A stretch of 64,000 nt of DNA from Lethocerus indicus (taxonomy: Eukaryota > Arthropoda > Insecta > Hemiptera > Belostomatidae). Numbering within the stretch: position 1 is the stretch's first letter; the number at the start of each line of letters is the position of its first letter. Of this stretch, positions 36,613-50,400 are shown piece after piece. The stretch lies in the NCBI GenBank assembly GCA_019843655.1, contig JACDQD010000007.1:24136365-24200364 (forward strand), read 5' to 3'. A model generated the notes under the pieces. That model did no database searches. It was given only the letters and a program-made list of their open reading frames with translations, and was not told where the DNA came from. Made by a program: the position numbers and the translations under genes.

Positions 36613-39600
36613 CTCCAATAACATACTGTCGCGATTCAATTAAAATAAATACAATTATTAACAATATGCGTATTGTCTCATCTTAATTAAATTCTTCGGC
36701 CTTCTCTACAGTTTCATCATAGAAACTGCTCCGACCGAGTACAGAACGACACTAATTCGTCAGCGGTCGGCTGTGGGAGTGCTGCAAGGCCGATGAGATC
36801 ATTGGCTCCCGGCGCGAGAGGAACCGGTGCAGGTAAACCGGAGGCTGGGAAGCATTGGGGAACGGGCGTGGGCGGAACAGAATCGGGGGTTGTTCGGTAT
36901 AAATCGGTCAAGAGTACGGGGTCGCGCCTATCTCTCACCGCGCGGCCCACGAGAGTCACCTTTCAGCGCGTGCCAATCATCCAGCGAAGGACTCTCAGCA
37001 AGTCGCAACTCTCGGGGGGCCGGAATTGCGGTCAATTTACCTCCGCGGCCGTCACTTAAGCCGCACTCCTACTTACAACTAGCGGGATACATTTTATTGA
37101 GAAAAATGGTACGCAATGTGTACGTGCCGACACTATCCCATTTTCAAATTCAGTCAACAGTTTGAAAATTTCATCTCATGCACGAGGTATATTTTGTGTA
37201 TAAGAGTATATTATATCTAATCCAACACAAGACAAAATATCTTTCAAAACTATAGGTATTGTAAAACGGCTTTTAAAAATTCAGTTTAATTTCTGTCGGG
37301 TTCAGTATTCGGACTCCAAAAATTTAAAAAAAAAGACCTTGTCATCCCTTCGTTTCATCCTACCCCTCGTTTTTCGGCCCGGGTCATGTCCGACTCGCCT
37401 TAAGACGCGGCGTATCCCGGCCGCACGTTCATCCGACCGCGCACGATGTAAGTATTATACAATAGGACTGGCCGTGGCAATAATTATGGGAAAGGGTCGG
37501 GGGAAAAAAATAAGTGGGCCCTCCTCGCTCCGACGGCAAAAGGCCACTTAACACCAGCCGGAGAGGCGCAAAAAATCACATTTACGCCTTCATTACGTGC
37601 CCCTCCTCCTCTCCCCCACGCCGCTCATCGCCCCTCATCCTTATCCGGGAGACGATCGCCGGCCCACAAACCCGGACTCCGCCGACGGAATGGTCCCTCT
37701 CATCACGACGGTGAAGCTCAAGGCCGGGGACAAAAAGGGTAAAATGACTGATTGAAAACCGACCGCAATTAACCGGAATAAAAATTGGGCATGTCGTATT
37801 TTAAGCCGAAAATATTTTTAAACGTGTCGCACACCTGTATGAACGCTGAAAATTACCCGATTTTATTACGGGCTTAATGGGTACGGGTAAGAACGAGACC
37901 AGCTGATCCGGTGGGGTCTCCATCTCAAAAGTTGTTACACTAGAGCATGTTTTTAAGTTTGACGAGATAGAACAAGGTAAAAAGGATTCTGCTGACAGTT
38001 GTTACAAGCCCAATTCGATGAGTTATTTTGTCCGGAGACGGGAAGTAAATAAACTACGTAGAGACTGAGACACGGCGCTGTATGTAAAACACGGTCGGTA
38101 TCGAGTCGGCTTCGGATAAATAATTCAAAAACCGCTGACGCCCGCCAACCCTCCCTTATTAGTCCGACTCCGAAACGGAGAAAAGCTCGTGGGGGGGGCG
38201 TGGAGGAGGCCGCGTTCCCAATTTTAAAAAGGACGGGGGCCCACCGCCGCTGCCTGCTCTTTCCCATTCACATGGAAAATTCACGGAGGACAAAAGGCCA
38301 CAGTCGCGAGCCCGTCACTCACAAACTGGGACACCTCAAAACAGTTTAAATGTTTTTTTTTAAACGTCGCCGTCACAATAGCCGAGGACCGCTCTAAAAA
38401 CCCCCAGCAGCGCGAGGAAAACAAATCCACCCTTCTCGCATAACGAGGCACGTCCTCTCTCAGGTTAGCCACGAGGCGTTGACAGAACCCGGAACTATGA
38501 TGTTTGGACTAACAATGCTGAGAATATTAACTACGTTTTATCAAAACTGTAGGAATGGTATGAGACTGGGCGATTTTGGAGGAAACACCTCGACTATTTA
38601 AAAAAAAGTCAATAATCAAAGGAATCAAATTAACTGTCATTTATTTAGTATTTTAACATCTTACAATTTATCTCAATTTTTTTAATAACACGCTTAATGC
38701 ATGCTTGAGAATAATAGATTAATGCGTTAATGGAAATGTAAATTGTTAACAGATCTACGCTTCCACGATACAACAGAGAGTCGATGAATCTAAGAAGTGG
38801 TATGATTGAATGAAAGCGCTGTGGTGGCAGCTTTCACAGTCTTTAACAGCGTCATTTAAGAAACAGGGACGTGTTCTCCACCCGCCCACAAAACGACCGT
38901 CCACATAAACGGGCCTCGAATAAATATCGACTTTCATCATCGCACCGAACGAATTTTTTGTTTGCATCGTCGGATTATGCAAATAGGAGAGTATTTTACC
39001 TGTTATACGCTCAAAAATAAAAGAGGAAAGAAGAAACCGAATTGATTAATACCCAACTGGAGCTCGGAACAAAGTGAAAGAACGGATCGCGAGTCACTTA
39101 ATTATATTTCTTTCGATCCGATCGATTTAGTTCTCTTCCAGAGGCCGTAACGTGTTCTGAACATTTCTTCTTGTTTCCTTTTTTTATTTTTCTTTACGGG
39201 AGCGGCTTTAAATCCCGTCGATTTCAAAATTTTTCCGATAATATCTATAAAGTTATGTTTCGACAAAACCCAAGCGGATTCGTAACCTGAAGATAATGTA
39301 TGCGCTTGTTGTCGTCCCCCCCCCCTTCCTTTTTCAGAACCCGATTTCGGGATCCGTGAAACGATGTCGACGGTCCGGCCGTCCAAATAAACAACCGGAA
39401 TTCCGGAATGGGTCTTCCTGCTTAAAAGCCAGCTTCCCAGTAGACCGATTTTCCAAACCATCGAGAGTCAAAAATCAATGGCACAATTTGTTGTATTAAA
39501 ATGTCAATTATCGAAAATGAAATGCATTTGTACGCTGTTCTATTTATTTTTCGTTTATTGGCACATATCGAAAGAAAATAATAATGTAACGTTGTAATAA

Positions 39601-40244
39601 TAATTCACAAAATTACGAACTTTATTACGATCAAAATTATGAGTTATTAACTTAGATAGCAATCAGTATTCAAGGTTTAACAGAAGGCATGGAGTTATTT
39701 GCCATAGTTATGTTGAATGGAAAAGGCACGATGCTTCGGAGATGGGCGGAGACGGGCCGACCATTTACCGGCGGATCCGAAAAACGAGTAGGAGGGCCGC
39801 AAAGAAAATTATTTGAAGAAGGATGACGCAACCGAAGGAGCCGAGAAGCGAGCGCATTATATATACGAGGGGGAAGAGCAAAGATAGAGCGGCGGGTAAT
39901 GTCTCTATCGGGCCGAGGTGAACGTGACCCCACCCCCGTACCTCGGGAATTTAAAAACTGCCGACACCCCCGCCAACGGTCGTGAGAGCAGATAAGTCCC
40001 CTCTCCCGGGGGGGAATACCTCTCCAGCTCCGTCTTCATTCCGCCGCACGTTTCATTTCTTCAGATAGACCCCCCCCCCCGGTCGTCCGAACCGGGAGCA
40101 GTGAAATACAACTGAGCACTTCGGCCTAAGGAAGAATATATGTCCGGAGAGGAGTTTGCGCTCTGTAAATTTCCAATTACTGTAAGGGGACAGCAGCGAT
40201 GACCCTTCGCGGGGAGAAACCGACTGTAGGAATGAGCCTGTAAA
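36613..40244. other. Anonymous non-coding DNA
   Basis: No gene is recognised. The G+C-rich stretch 36740-37060 is open on both strands (80-112 codons) without a domain. Runs of 10 C (39316-39325) and 11 C (40070-40080) are present. An A+T-rich stretch spans about 38500-38750. Confidence 0.5.
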
Positions 40245-40375
40245 ATTTCTGTCTCCACTCGCCGGTTTTGTCTTTTACTAGACCGGTTTCGGCTGCTCGC
40301 CATCCTCAGGAGCGCAGTTAGTAACTTTTGGCACTTTTTGGCAATAAATTAGTTCGGATTAAGGTTAATGAAACA
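40245..40375 (-). mobile_element. Fold-back family member copy 4, one-armed
   Basis: From 40246 the sequence TTTCTGTCTCCACTCGCCGG, TCTTTTACTAGACCGGTTTC, GGCTGCTCGCCATCCTCAGG matches one arm of the family. It continues with AGTTAGTAACTTTTGGCACT, which matches the inner region of copy 1 (in reverse, AGTGCCAAAAGTGACTAAC). It then runs on into AAATTAGTTCGGATTAAGG and TTAATGAAAC, which is absent from the other copies but matches in reverse complement the fragments at 6609 and 47441. There is no second arm. This copy may therefore show part of the longer parent element. No flanking direct repeat was found. Confidence 0.6.
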
Positions 40376-43300
40376 GACGACGGGCAGTACCGACAGCTTA
40401 ACTTTCATACATACCAACCAGAAGAGAGTGAACTAAAAAAATATCGCGCAACCATCGTACTCCCTTGCGTTTTTGATACCTAACTGATATTTCACCAACT
40501 ACCATCATATTGTAATTACTCCCAATGTTTTCCCAGTCTGAGTATTATTGGGAAAGACAAAATTAGTACTAACAATAATAATGGTAACAGTCATGAAGAG
40601 TATTCGGGACGCCGAGAAAGGCCTTGATGGGAGCTGAAAATTTGAATAGACCAGAGAGGAGGTCGGGGAATATTATTCACCACATTTTCCTGTTCAATTC
40701 TGGATACACCGTCTACAACTATTGTCATAAGACTTCTATTAAAGTTAACAGTCCGATCTTGTTAAACGGAACATACGTGTCGTTACTGTAATTTATAGTA
40801 ACGTGGATAATAAATCTGTGCCACCCTGTCTCCCCAAAGCGAGACACGTAGGCAGAGAAAAATGCGTTTCGTTCCTATTACAGAGTAATAGCCTCGACTA
40901 TTTCAAACGCATTTTTAGTGCTGTCGATTATTATCGGATAAAAGTATAAAAACTTAAGCGCGAGTCCGCTTTGCCTACCGTTGGAATTCGATGTGATTCA
41001 AAAATCAAACCCACACGATTACCGGCGATGCAAATTTCTCCTATAAAATGCCGGACACGCTGTCATTTTTACGGGCATTTCGCCTCCGGTAGTGAGAGCG
41101 CTGTGGCTCTTTATTCCTGAACTTTTCTTTGGAAAGTCGACCGGCCGGCCTCGCTGTAAGTTCAAAGCGCTCGAAATCACCATGAATGAATCCACGATTG
41201 CACCATAGAGCCAATGTCCGAACGCTACCGACTGATATACCGTTCCGTTTCGTTTGTTTGGACCGCAAATAATTCACGCTCAAAATAGCGGTCGTAATTA
41301 CTTATTTATTTTTTCACAAAGGGTAAACGCGGTCCGAAACGGGCATAACTCAAAACGTCCGGCCGGCATAAATCAAGGCAAAGACACGAGAGAACGGGTG
41401 TGCGAGGGGCATAACGAATGTCGGGTGCGGAAAGCCGCGACAAATTGTAGCCGTTATCAGAGCCGAATGTAATAAATATACGAGCGGTTACTATTCGGAG
41501 TGTTATTACGCAGGCGGGGGCTTTCTCCAGCCGGTCCCGTATTAATTTCTGTATGTACTAATTTATTTCCCAATGTGGGTCAGGGTCCCGACGCTCGACG
41601 TAAGAAAACGCACCGGGGGTGAAAGGGGGAGCCGTTGTAATTAACCGGAGAGCCGCACCCGTAAAGCACGACGGCTCGACGAAGAATAGAGTTTTTTCTA
41701 TTAGCGCACGATAGTGATATCTGTTTTTTTATTAGTACCACCGCTTTATTAGCCCCCCCCCCGTTATACGACCCCGACGAGCTTTATTACTAGGATTACA
41801 TAACGTGTTTTTTCAACAAAACGTTATTCGACGATGCGCGGGATGTCGAAATCGTTACGAAACCTTTCCGGAGCAGCGTTATTGAACGTACGTACCACTA
41901 TCGAATGATAGCAGGTTAGCTGCCGGCATATTCAATGCTCCTCAGTTTCAGAACCGTAGTGGAAAAGCGGGAAGTTAAATAGTTGACAAACTGGTTTAAA
42001 GGACACAAAATCTGCTCTTCATGAGTCGGCAAATACTACTTTTCCCCCGCTGGAAAATAGTCCATTCTAACTAAATTGAACTAGTAAAAATTATTTGATT
42101 TATTTGAATTCAATTATAGAAAATGGAGCTAACCCAATGTTAGACCCAATGGTATACATGGTGAGTACATTGATTGACCTCGGTCCCGTTGTAGGGGGGG
42201 GAGGGGGGGGCAGTCTGGCCGTTGGCGTTGGCTAGGTTTGATGAACCCCGAGGAGGAGTGGGCTCCAGGCTCCGAGCTGCAGGCAAAACCGGTCCCCTCT
42301 CAGATTGCTACTTAGCACGTGACCCCGCCGAGCCAGACACTCGCATTAATTAAATTCATCTTCGCTAATCAATGAGCCGGATGCGTCCGTTCGTTTCTCC
42401 AAAGCGACGATTTCGACGTTGACAGCCCAGTCGTCGACCCTTTTCCCAGCGCTTTCCGCTGTATATCTGGTATCGGAGTGGGAAGTTCACGGCCTAAAAT
42501 TACCGATATTATTAAATAACCTTCCGGTTTACACAACCTATTTTACCGGTTTCGATATTACACAATAGGGACTGTATGCACAGAGGGTGAATGTTCCTCG
42601 AATATATCTCAATCGAGGAAGTAGAAAGTTTTAAGTATAGCCACGTGGCTTTCCACAGTTTAGCCGGTATCGAACCGGTGTATTAATGTGGACGATCGAA
42701 ATTTGAGAAATAAATCACTGTGCTAATCTTACGAAATAGCATACGATTCCGAATGACGTAAATGGCTTAAAAAGTTACTTCTATTTTAAAAGAATAAAAG
42801 AATCTATTACAATATTCTGAAAAACAATATTCTCTGGGTTTGGTTCTTTCTTTCAGTAAAAGTGCAACATACTCGATTTCGTCACGCATACACATACATA
42901 CACCACTAGTTTTAATTAATTAAATGCCGTGTGATATGTAACCATGGTACTAAATGATTATTAAACAATTAACAATAAACTGTTACGGGTACCCCGAAGC
43001 GTGTAGAATAGTAATAGTCGTGAAAGCACCTATACACCTTTTTCTCCCAGGTATTGTGAACTCAGCTATAGGCTGCCATTAAGAGGATGGCGTAACTGAA
43101 AAGTTAAACGAAAAAAGAACGAATCCGACTGCCGAAAATGTTGCAAGCGACGTGACACACGAGCGGGTTATCTGAGCCGGCGATTGATCCTAATCTGGTC
43201 GTGTCTGGGGAAAGGGGGGAGGAGGTGGAGGAGAAGAATTAGGGGGACCTAAGGCTCCTCTCGGAGATCACCCGCAGATAGCGGGGCTTAGCTGATATGC

Positions 43301-46300
43301 CCATTAAACCATTATCAGCTCCCACGGGATATGCCTTAACTCAGGAACGGCTTGCACAACCCGTTCGGAGCTCGGTGCACAATCGTTTCAAATTCGCTGG
43401 GAGTCGATTGACAAATCTTGAAAGTTCCCGGAACGATCTTCTGAACTCTGCAAAATAACTGACGCGGTATAAAACGAAAATACCGAACATTTTGTTCTGC
43501 GCATCCAACGTGTGAAACCTACTTTCGCAGGGAGACCCATTTGAAGAATACGCTCGGGCTTCTGTCAGTAATTTCAACGTCAAGATCTAAATTAGACAGC
43601 ATTTGAAAAAAACTTACCACGCTTATGTAATGAACTATATGAAGTAAATTTTTTTTCTTACCAGATCAACTTAATGGACGATTCCATCAACAGGTGACCA
43701 TTGAGGTAAAGGAGGAAGGAGACGAGACCGCCATACTAACGAAAAACCTGTCCATCATTTAGCTGACGTTTGTTCACGTGCAATAAACTTATTGAGTTTT
43801 ATAGCCAAACTTCAAACCTTCTTACAAAAAATTCTCTCGTCCAGAGTGCCCCGTCCGACAGAGGTTAATAAATAAGGCGAGGTTACGACCCGGTGAGGAC
43901 ACAGCCCCTCGCTATTCGGTAGAAGATAACCGAGCGCGATACGGGAGGGGTTAATTGAGCCCCGGTCAACCCTGACATTTGGTCGGACAATGTATCATTA
44001 GACGGAGGAATGCCCCGACTGCCGCATTTTATTCGGACCGCTCCGGGAGGCGGTAAACATAATTTTCTTTCGCAGGCCTGACAAATGCCGTCGGCCGGCA
44101 TTAATTCGGTCGCAGCTGCTGCGGCACAGATAAATCCCGGCTCGATTTCCAGGCCCCGCACAAGTTTATCTGGGTCTGTCGCCGCGCTACTCCGGCACCG
44201 TAACAACCGCTCCCAGTATAAACACGCGTAAAGAAATACGAAAACTTTTGTAATCGAACGATAGGGCCTAAAGAGTTAACAAGCTCAAGTTAAAAACCAG
44301 ATTCTCCAATCTTGGTTGTATTACAACAGCGCAAACAATTTATGGATATAAACAAAACTAAGGTCGAAAATAAATTATCAAAGAAATTATAGTGTCCCTC
44401 ATCGGGTCAGAAGCTACCGACTACCGGAACATAAATCACTATTAACTTATTTTATGCCGTGACCTAAGAAAATTAAATAGTATCTCCGATAGATAAAATA
44501 ATATTTTTAAGCATAAAACAAGCGGTTCAATCTGAATTGCAGTCCTTTCTCGGTATTCGATTTCAAAATAGGGGTCGGGATACTGTAAATAGCGTAAGAA
44601 AATGGGAACAACGGCGGTATTTTACCGGAGACTAGAAATAAGTTCCTATAAATGCTTCAACATAACCGTACAACACTTAGAAGATACCAAGGACAGTATT
44701 AGGTATGCCTATGTTTAATGTCCCGGGGGGACACTCCTCGAAGATGTCGAAGGACAACGACAGTTTTTAGCCTGAAAATGCGTTCCTTATCTAGATTTTA
44801 TAGTATTTCGTAATTCACGTTTCTGTTACATTGTTTTAAACTAAGTTTCTGTTCTTTCTTTTGCGATATGAGGAATTGTCCACAACGAGTTCGCGAACGT
44901 AAACGCCGATTAATTCACAATTGAACCGTGACTCCACTCTTTAGTTATTGATTTAGCATTTCAATTTTATTCCAATAAACAGAACAGTAAGGGCAAGTTT
45001 CCGCCGGACCGCATTGTTCTGGTGATAAACGCGGCAGGAAATGAAAGGCGACCGAAACGTTTGCGGTGGCCAACATTTAGAGAACACAATCGTCCTTGAC
45101 AAGTGGCGGTAATAAATACGACGGGGGAAGGAAATAAAACTGGACAGGTCCATCGGAGCGAATCAACTGGGCCGAAAACTGGCTCAAACTGCCTACAAAA
45201 GCAAAACTAGATCCAATAACACAAAACCGCGAAATGTAAATCGACAGCCCCATCACTTTGCGCAGTTAAGTACCAAAAAGAAAACGGGAATGAGACAGAA
45301 ATTAAGAAAATTAAAATCATATCTATTAATTTATCTGATTGTTTCGCGGCAGTTAATATTGATTTCGTCGTACCCATAAAACTGTATATCGGAGTTTATT
45401 ATAAACTAAAATAATGCACGCAACATTTACACTAATAACGGTAATGGCTATACCTTATCAAACTGATACAATTATCTTTAGAATATCTTTTATTGACGGT
45501 CTACTGTTTTTTAATATATCCGCTCTGTTAATGAAAACAGGAAATAATCCGAAGACCATATATATAAAGAATCAAAACGTATTCTTGTATTCTTTGTAAA
45601 TCTACAATTCCCACAATACTGCCTAAGTGGGAAACCAGTTGGCTTCCGTTTGCCTCCTGTGCACCGATCGCTTCTCCCGTGGCTTTACGAAGTGTTTCAT
45701 AATAGACGTACTTTTAATTTACAATTTAATTAAAATTTTTTACAGATATATGATACTGACGTAAACAGGTTCTGATCCTAAATCCTCCAGAATGAGTTAC
45801 ACGTGCTCTCTCCTTCTCTCCGCCTATCGCCTTTTACTCAAAACCAAATATCAATATATTAAGCGTTTCGCAATTTTGAAAGTTGTGGTGTTATTTCGGC
45901 ACTTTATCTGACATTACAACTATTCAGTTATCTTCTTGATGACGACAAAGATTCTTTATCTAAGAATTTGAAATAGAATCCTTAAGTAACGCTGAAATTC
46001 GGCACACGACTTTAGTGGTGCAGTACAGCAAGCAAAGTACATTACTGGAAAGGTCGACGGCCGAGGGGCCAGAAAACCGGTCTAGCATAAAATCAGATCT
46101 GCTTTTGGTAGAAGCTCGATCTGCTGAATTGGTAAAATCGACGGTATATTCCAAGACCTCAATTTCTAGTCAACGTCTAGCCCATTTAAATACAATCTGA
46201 TGAAAATATAATACATGAATTTCAAATTGATATATTGTTTTGAGCCTTATCCTTAAAACGGTTTTGTTTCAGAGCGACTGTCCCTTTTTTCTAGTTAAAT

Positions 46301-46366
46301 TCATCTTCTATAAATACGATTTCCGGAGGAAATTGAATTTTAATTCTGGATTAAATACTTGACGCT
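40376..46366. other. Anonymous non-coding DNA
   Basis: No gene is recognised in this 6 kb. A 10-C run lies at 41753-41762 and paired 8-G runs at 42194-42201 and 42203-42210. A reverse frame of 107 codons at 43883-44206 has no domain I recognise. At 46072-46091 AAAACCGGTCTAGCATAAAA shares 14 bases with the fold-back arm, preceded by CTGG...GGCC, and may be another diverged shard. Confidence 0.5.
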
Positions 46367-46377
46367 AGGAATATTCC
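46367..46377 (+). repeat. Target-site duplication, left copy (LINE at 46378)
   Basis: AGGAATATTCC occurs here and exactly again at 46791-46801, directly after the A-rich end of the LINE piece. Exact 11-bp match. Confidence 0.85.
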
Positions 46378-46790
46378 GAATAGAACTGTGGGGTTCCGCC
46401 AAGAAATCCAACATCACCCGCATCCAGAGTCAAAAGTCCTTCGTACCATCCTTATTGTTCCCTGGTATGTTTCTAACCACAATCCATCATGATCTCAACA
46501 TACCAACAGTCGACGAAGTCGCAAAATCCCGGTTCCTTATGTTCCGCTCCCGCCTTTCTCCTCATCCTAAACCACTCGTTCAGTCCCATTCCTCTCTTAC
46601 CCATCCATTAACCCCCGCGTCGGTTTAAACGCCACTGGCCTAGAGATCGACTTGGTCCGAAGTCGTAAACTCTTCACGTGTGAAAAGTGCCGTCATTGGG
46701 TGGTCTCTTTAATCGAGTCATTCAAGGGAGAAATATACATTCATCATTTCTACGCATAATTGATTGTACAAAAAATAAAAGGTGAAAAAA
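46378..46790 (+). mobile_element. 5'-truncated jockey-clade LINE, 3' end copy B
   Basis: About 413 bp with the carboxyl end of the reverse-transcriptase ORF and the 3' untranslated region. From 46380 the translation reads IELWGSAKKSN, later HHDLNIPTVDEVAKSRF and RSRLSPHP, all typical of the end of jockey-type ORF2 just after the polymerase core. Between these the reading shifts: KVLRTI...VPWYVSN, the conserved stretch, is in another frame, so there are two compensating indels near 46432 and 46485. A third shift precedes the terminal RRFKRHWPRD at 46618-46647. The untranslated part ends ATTGATTGTACAAAAAATAA and AAGGTGAAAAAA. The 3' part matches copy C at 50696 closely enough to be the same subfamily; copy A is a different one. 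The number of indels suggests an old, inactive insertion. Confidence 0.88.
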
Positions 46791-46801
46791 AGGAATATTC
46801 C

Positions 46802-46996
46802 CGCATAGTATTTTTGATATATTTGCGAAAGTAAATCGAATCGACTGTTCTGAAAAAAAGCGACAGGGGACTACTGCAGCCGATCTGCAGTGAAATGTGA
46901 TGGAGAGCAAAACGGGACGTATAAAATAAAAATGCGGGAGCGCCGTCGGGCCAAGCTCGAAGTCGGGGAATAATATTTTGTCCCCTTCCCAACCAC

Positions 46997-46998
<2 letters not shown>
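46802..46998. other. Short unassigned interval
   Basis: No feature is recognised apart from being part of a reverse-strand stretch (46722-47397) that is open in two frames at once. Confidence 0.4.

Positions 46999-47034
<36 letters not shown>
46999..47034. repeat. (AC)n microsatellite
   Basis: 18 uninterrupted AC units. On the reverse strand it is read as Val-Cys repeats in the open frames that cross it. Confidence 0.97.
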
Positions 47035-47036
<2 letters not shown>

Positions 47037-47440
47037 TGTCAGATTCCTGCTCACAAAAGGCAGAGGCGGCAATCCGACCGTAAAATTGTCCCAATATTTC
47101 CCGGCTCGGTGAAACTCCCGTACCGAACAAGGCGGCGGCTCGTCGTCTCTCGTCAACGTCAAGCTGAAAACGTAAGGCCGACTGAAAACGCGCTCCCCTG
47201 TAATAACTTTCGAGATGGAGCTTAAGTCCTCTGGGGGAGTTTGAAATCCCCGGACCGAGAGTGAGGGGGGTTTCCTTGTCCCCCTTAAATAAGCTATAAT
47301 AAAAAACCACGGGGGAAAACTTATGATGGACCGGGGCACCATATTCCAAGGTATTATATATCTCATCGAATGACAAGGAGCAGAAATTATAAAACACTAT
47401 AAAAGAAAGTACCTGCTCTCAATACTGTCTAGTGACTGGT
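47035..47440. other. Unassigned interval open in two reverse frames
   Basis: Two reverse-strand frames of 214 and 215 codons (46722-47366 and 46750-47397) overlap in different phases through this interval, cross the AC tract and enter the LINE copy B. Two phases open over the same DNA point to stop-poor composition rather than a gene. No domain is recognised in either. Confidence 0.45.
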
Positions 47441-47486
47441 ACATTAACCTTAAATCCTGAACTAATTTGTTCCTCTTCATCCGGTG
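47441..47486 (+). repeat. Dispersed repeat fragment, copy 2 (AACTAATTTG family)
   Basis: CATTAACCTTAAATCCTGAA, CTAATTTG, TTCCTCTTCATCCGGTG corresponds to 6609-6655 on the same strand. Matching breaks down on both sides. The core is also present at 40345-40375 in reverse. Confidence 0.55.
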
Positions 47487-50400
47487 TAGATAGTTTTTTT
47501 TTGCGTAGAAAGTTTTGTTCTGAATAATGCCTATACAATTACTGCGCACCGTATAAATCATGCGCTATTATATTATTACATTTTGAAAGATAAGATAAAG
47601 GAGTAAGAGGTGGGAAGGGGGGAGAGATTGCACAAGCCCAAAACTTACGAGTCTTTCTCCCCCGAGGAGAAGTCGGCCCCGGCCGTCGGACCCGACACAA
47701 GAAGGGGCCCTTCCAATGAATAAAATACAATGCGAAACAAAAAAAAGACACTTGTTCGCCGCTTTCTAAATCTGTAATTCGTAATCCCGATTCGTATCTC
47801 CCGGGCTACGTATCGTTGGCCGTTTATCAAGTTGTAACTTGACGCTTAATAAGTATAACCGCTACTGCGCTCGACAATTATTTAACAACAGAAATGTTTT
47901 AATACCACGCCAACTCTATACAGACTGGTAACGATGTAACGACCCCGTATTTCTTCCGAAATAATCGGAAATAAATTGGTCGGATGACTATAATTATATT
48001 GTTACATATAATTACCATTGTGGTACAAGCCCAATTTCCCCCGGGGACTTCACTTTCAAGCAGAGTTAATCTAATCACTGAGGTACGCTAGACAGTAATG
48101 TTTAATAAAGTGTAATTAAAATGCCGCTCACAATAAAACTGGCGAAATTTCCATAACGTTAGCAGGGAAAATCCGAAGTCACTGGCAAATGGGTTCTCAG
48201 GTTTTAATTATTGTAACTTTCCCGATTATTATTATAACATTGTACATACACGGATATACTTAAGTTTATATAAATTTAGAATTAATTAATAATATTAATC
48301 GATTAATATGTTCAATAAATATCAATACCTATATAAAACCAACTTCTTAAGTTATCTATTTTATTCTCTAAATTTTACCATGAATTTAAAAAAGATGGGA
48401 GCGCTACTAGGAACGAATAAATTTAATTTACATATTAATATCGTTCCTTCATCTACGAGGTTGAGTAATTTATTCGATGCACCATTTTGTGACCAAAAAT
48501 ACATTTGCATAGAGCAAATGCTCTGTTAAGCAAATAAATTCCGTTGTATACAGGGCCAAGAGAGAGACACGCGAATAGCCCTGTACATGACACGGACAAT
48601 GTAGTTCACGAAGCGGGTAGGTGTACTAATTTTGTATGTTTCTATAGTGGAATGGAACAAAACAAATTCGTGAGACAGCGCTACTAATTCCATCGCCGCG
48701 GAATACAATTTTAAACATTTCCGCGATACCGCGTTCAAGGTAACAACAATATCCGACATTCAAAGTACCGAACACGGAGGTTGTAAAATGATGTTCAATC
48801 GCGGTTTCTATGATTAGCGAAGGGGGTTAAACGGTGAGGGGCTGGGGGGGGGGTTTGCCGAATTCGGGCGAAATCGAATTCTATTATGGGAATTAACCGA
48901 TAGTTGACCCGTTAACAATTTATACCCCATTAAACTTTCCAGATAGCTTAATGGTAGTTTAATACCGCCCGCTTATAACTAATGCAAACTTTGATAAACG
49001 CAATACCCAACAATTAGGGCAATTCACAGCGTTCGGGGTTATCGCCAGAACCGGGGAATAGTTAACCCCGCCCGCCAACCCTCACACAGCTCAGCACAAT
49101 ACTTCAGCCGTCCAAACGGCCTAACAGCCAACTTTACTTTCACGAAAGTGAAACACAAGCCGCCCAGCTATTGAAGCCGACCGCACATTTATCATACGGC
49201 GCCACTAGGGTTTTAATTATTTATTTTAATTAAATACGCGAAGTGATCCACCTACACGTATTTTCCGATTTTCGACGGAATGGCGTTAGAGGGTGAAAGT
49301 ATCGCTACGATCAGAAAATCCCAACCGGGTTCGGATATTTATTGTTAGGTTCAAATTTTTATATAACCTAAACATTTTCTACAAGAAAGATTTAATCACT
49401 GAATAATCAGACTGAAGGTGAATTTCCGCGTATGTATTCCTGTGCTCTGCTTGGGAAGGGTTCCTTGACAGCACTATCGCTGATATATATATCACAACCG
49501 ACTCGTAATTCGTAAAGGATAGAAGAAGTAGAACAGAAAATGAGTATAATTATATAAAGCCCTAGTTAGACAAACAAAGAAAGTTGATTTTTATTCCAGA
49601 CACCAATCTTAAAATTAAAAAGCATTAACATTGAGTTATAATGGGGAAATTTGTTTTTTTTTTCTTTTCGGGTCACGAACTGAACATTGCAATGTAAGCA
49701 ACCCCTCTCCGAAGCAATCGCCCGGGGAATCAAACGTAGGGTAAACATTTCTCTTTCCGCTCTGTTCTTCCCCCTCCCCGGACAGGAAAGGAGCTCAATT
49801 TAATTATGAAGAATTGCCCGGCGGGAGAACGGAAAGCTTTTTTCAAATTAAATTTACACCGCGAATAATAACCAATTAATTCGGTGAAAGGAAAGAGGGG
49901 GGGGGCTCTGTTTAAACTGGAGTGCAAATTTATTTTCTTTCCAGTCGCACCGCCGTCGTAGTCGGAGGAGGAGGAGACGAAAAAATGTAATCTTCAAAAA
50001 TGACGACCTTGGGCCACTCGAGCCGAGCCCCAACTAATTAACGAGCCCGAACGTCCACAGATATTCGGTGTACCGAACGAACACTGTGTAATGTATTCGC
50101 CCCGGGCAATAAATCCTATTTAATTCGTACGGCGTAAATCAAATGTTAATAGCGCGCCCACCAATAAACGGGACGTCGCGCCATTAATTATTAATTTCAA
50201 TTCGAACCTGACCCTTTATTCTGTTTACTTCCGGGATCCTCAAAGAGGAACAAAAAATCCTACTTCAAAGTTTCAGAAAAGGAGTATATTATTATCGCAC
50301 AGGTAGTTCGTCGGTGGAAACAGGATGTCTTAATTCACTAACAACATAAACTCCAGCCCGATAGTAATTATCATCCCGCCAGTGATAGAGCAGAAGTTTT

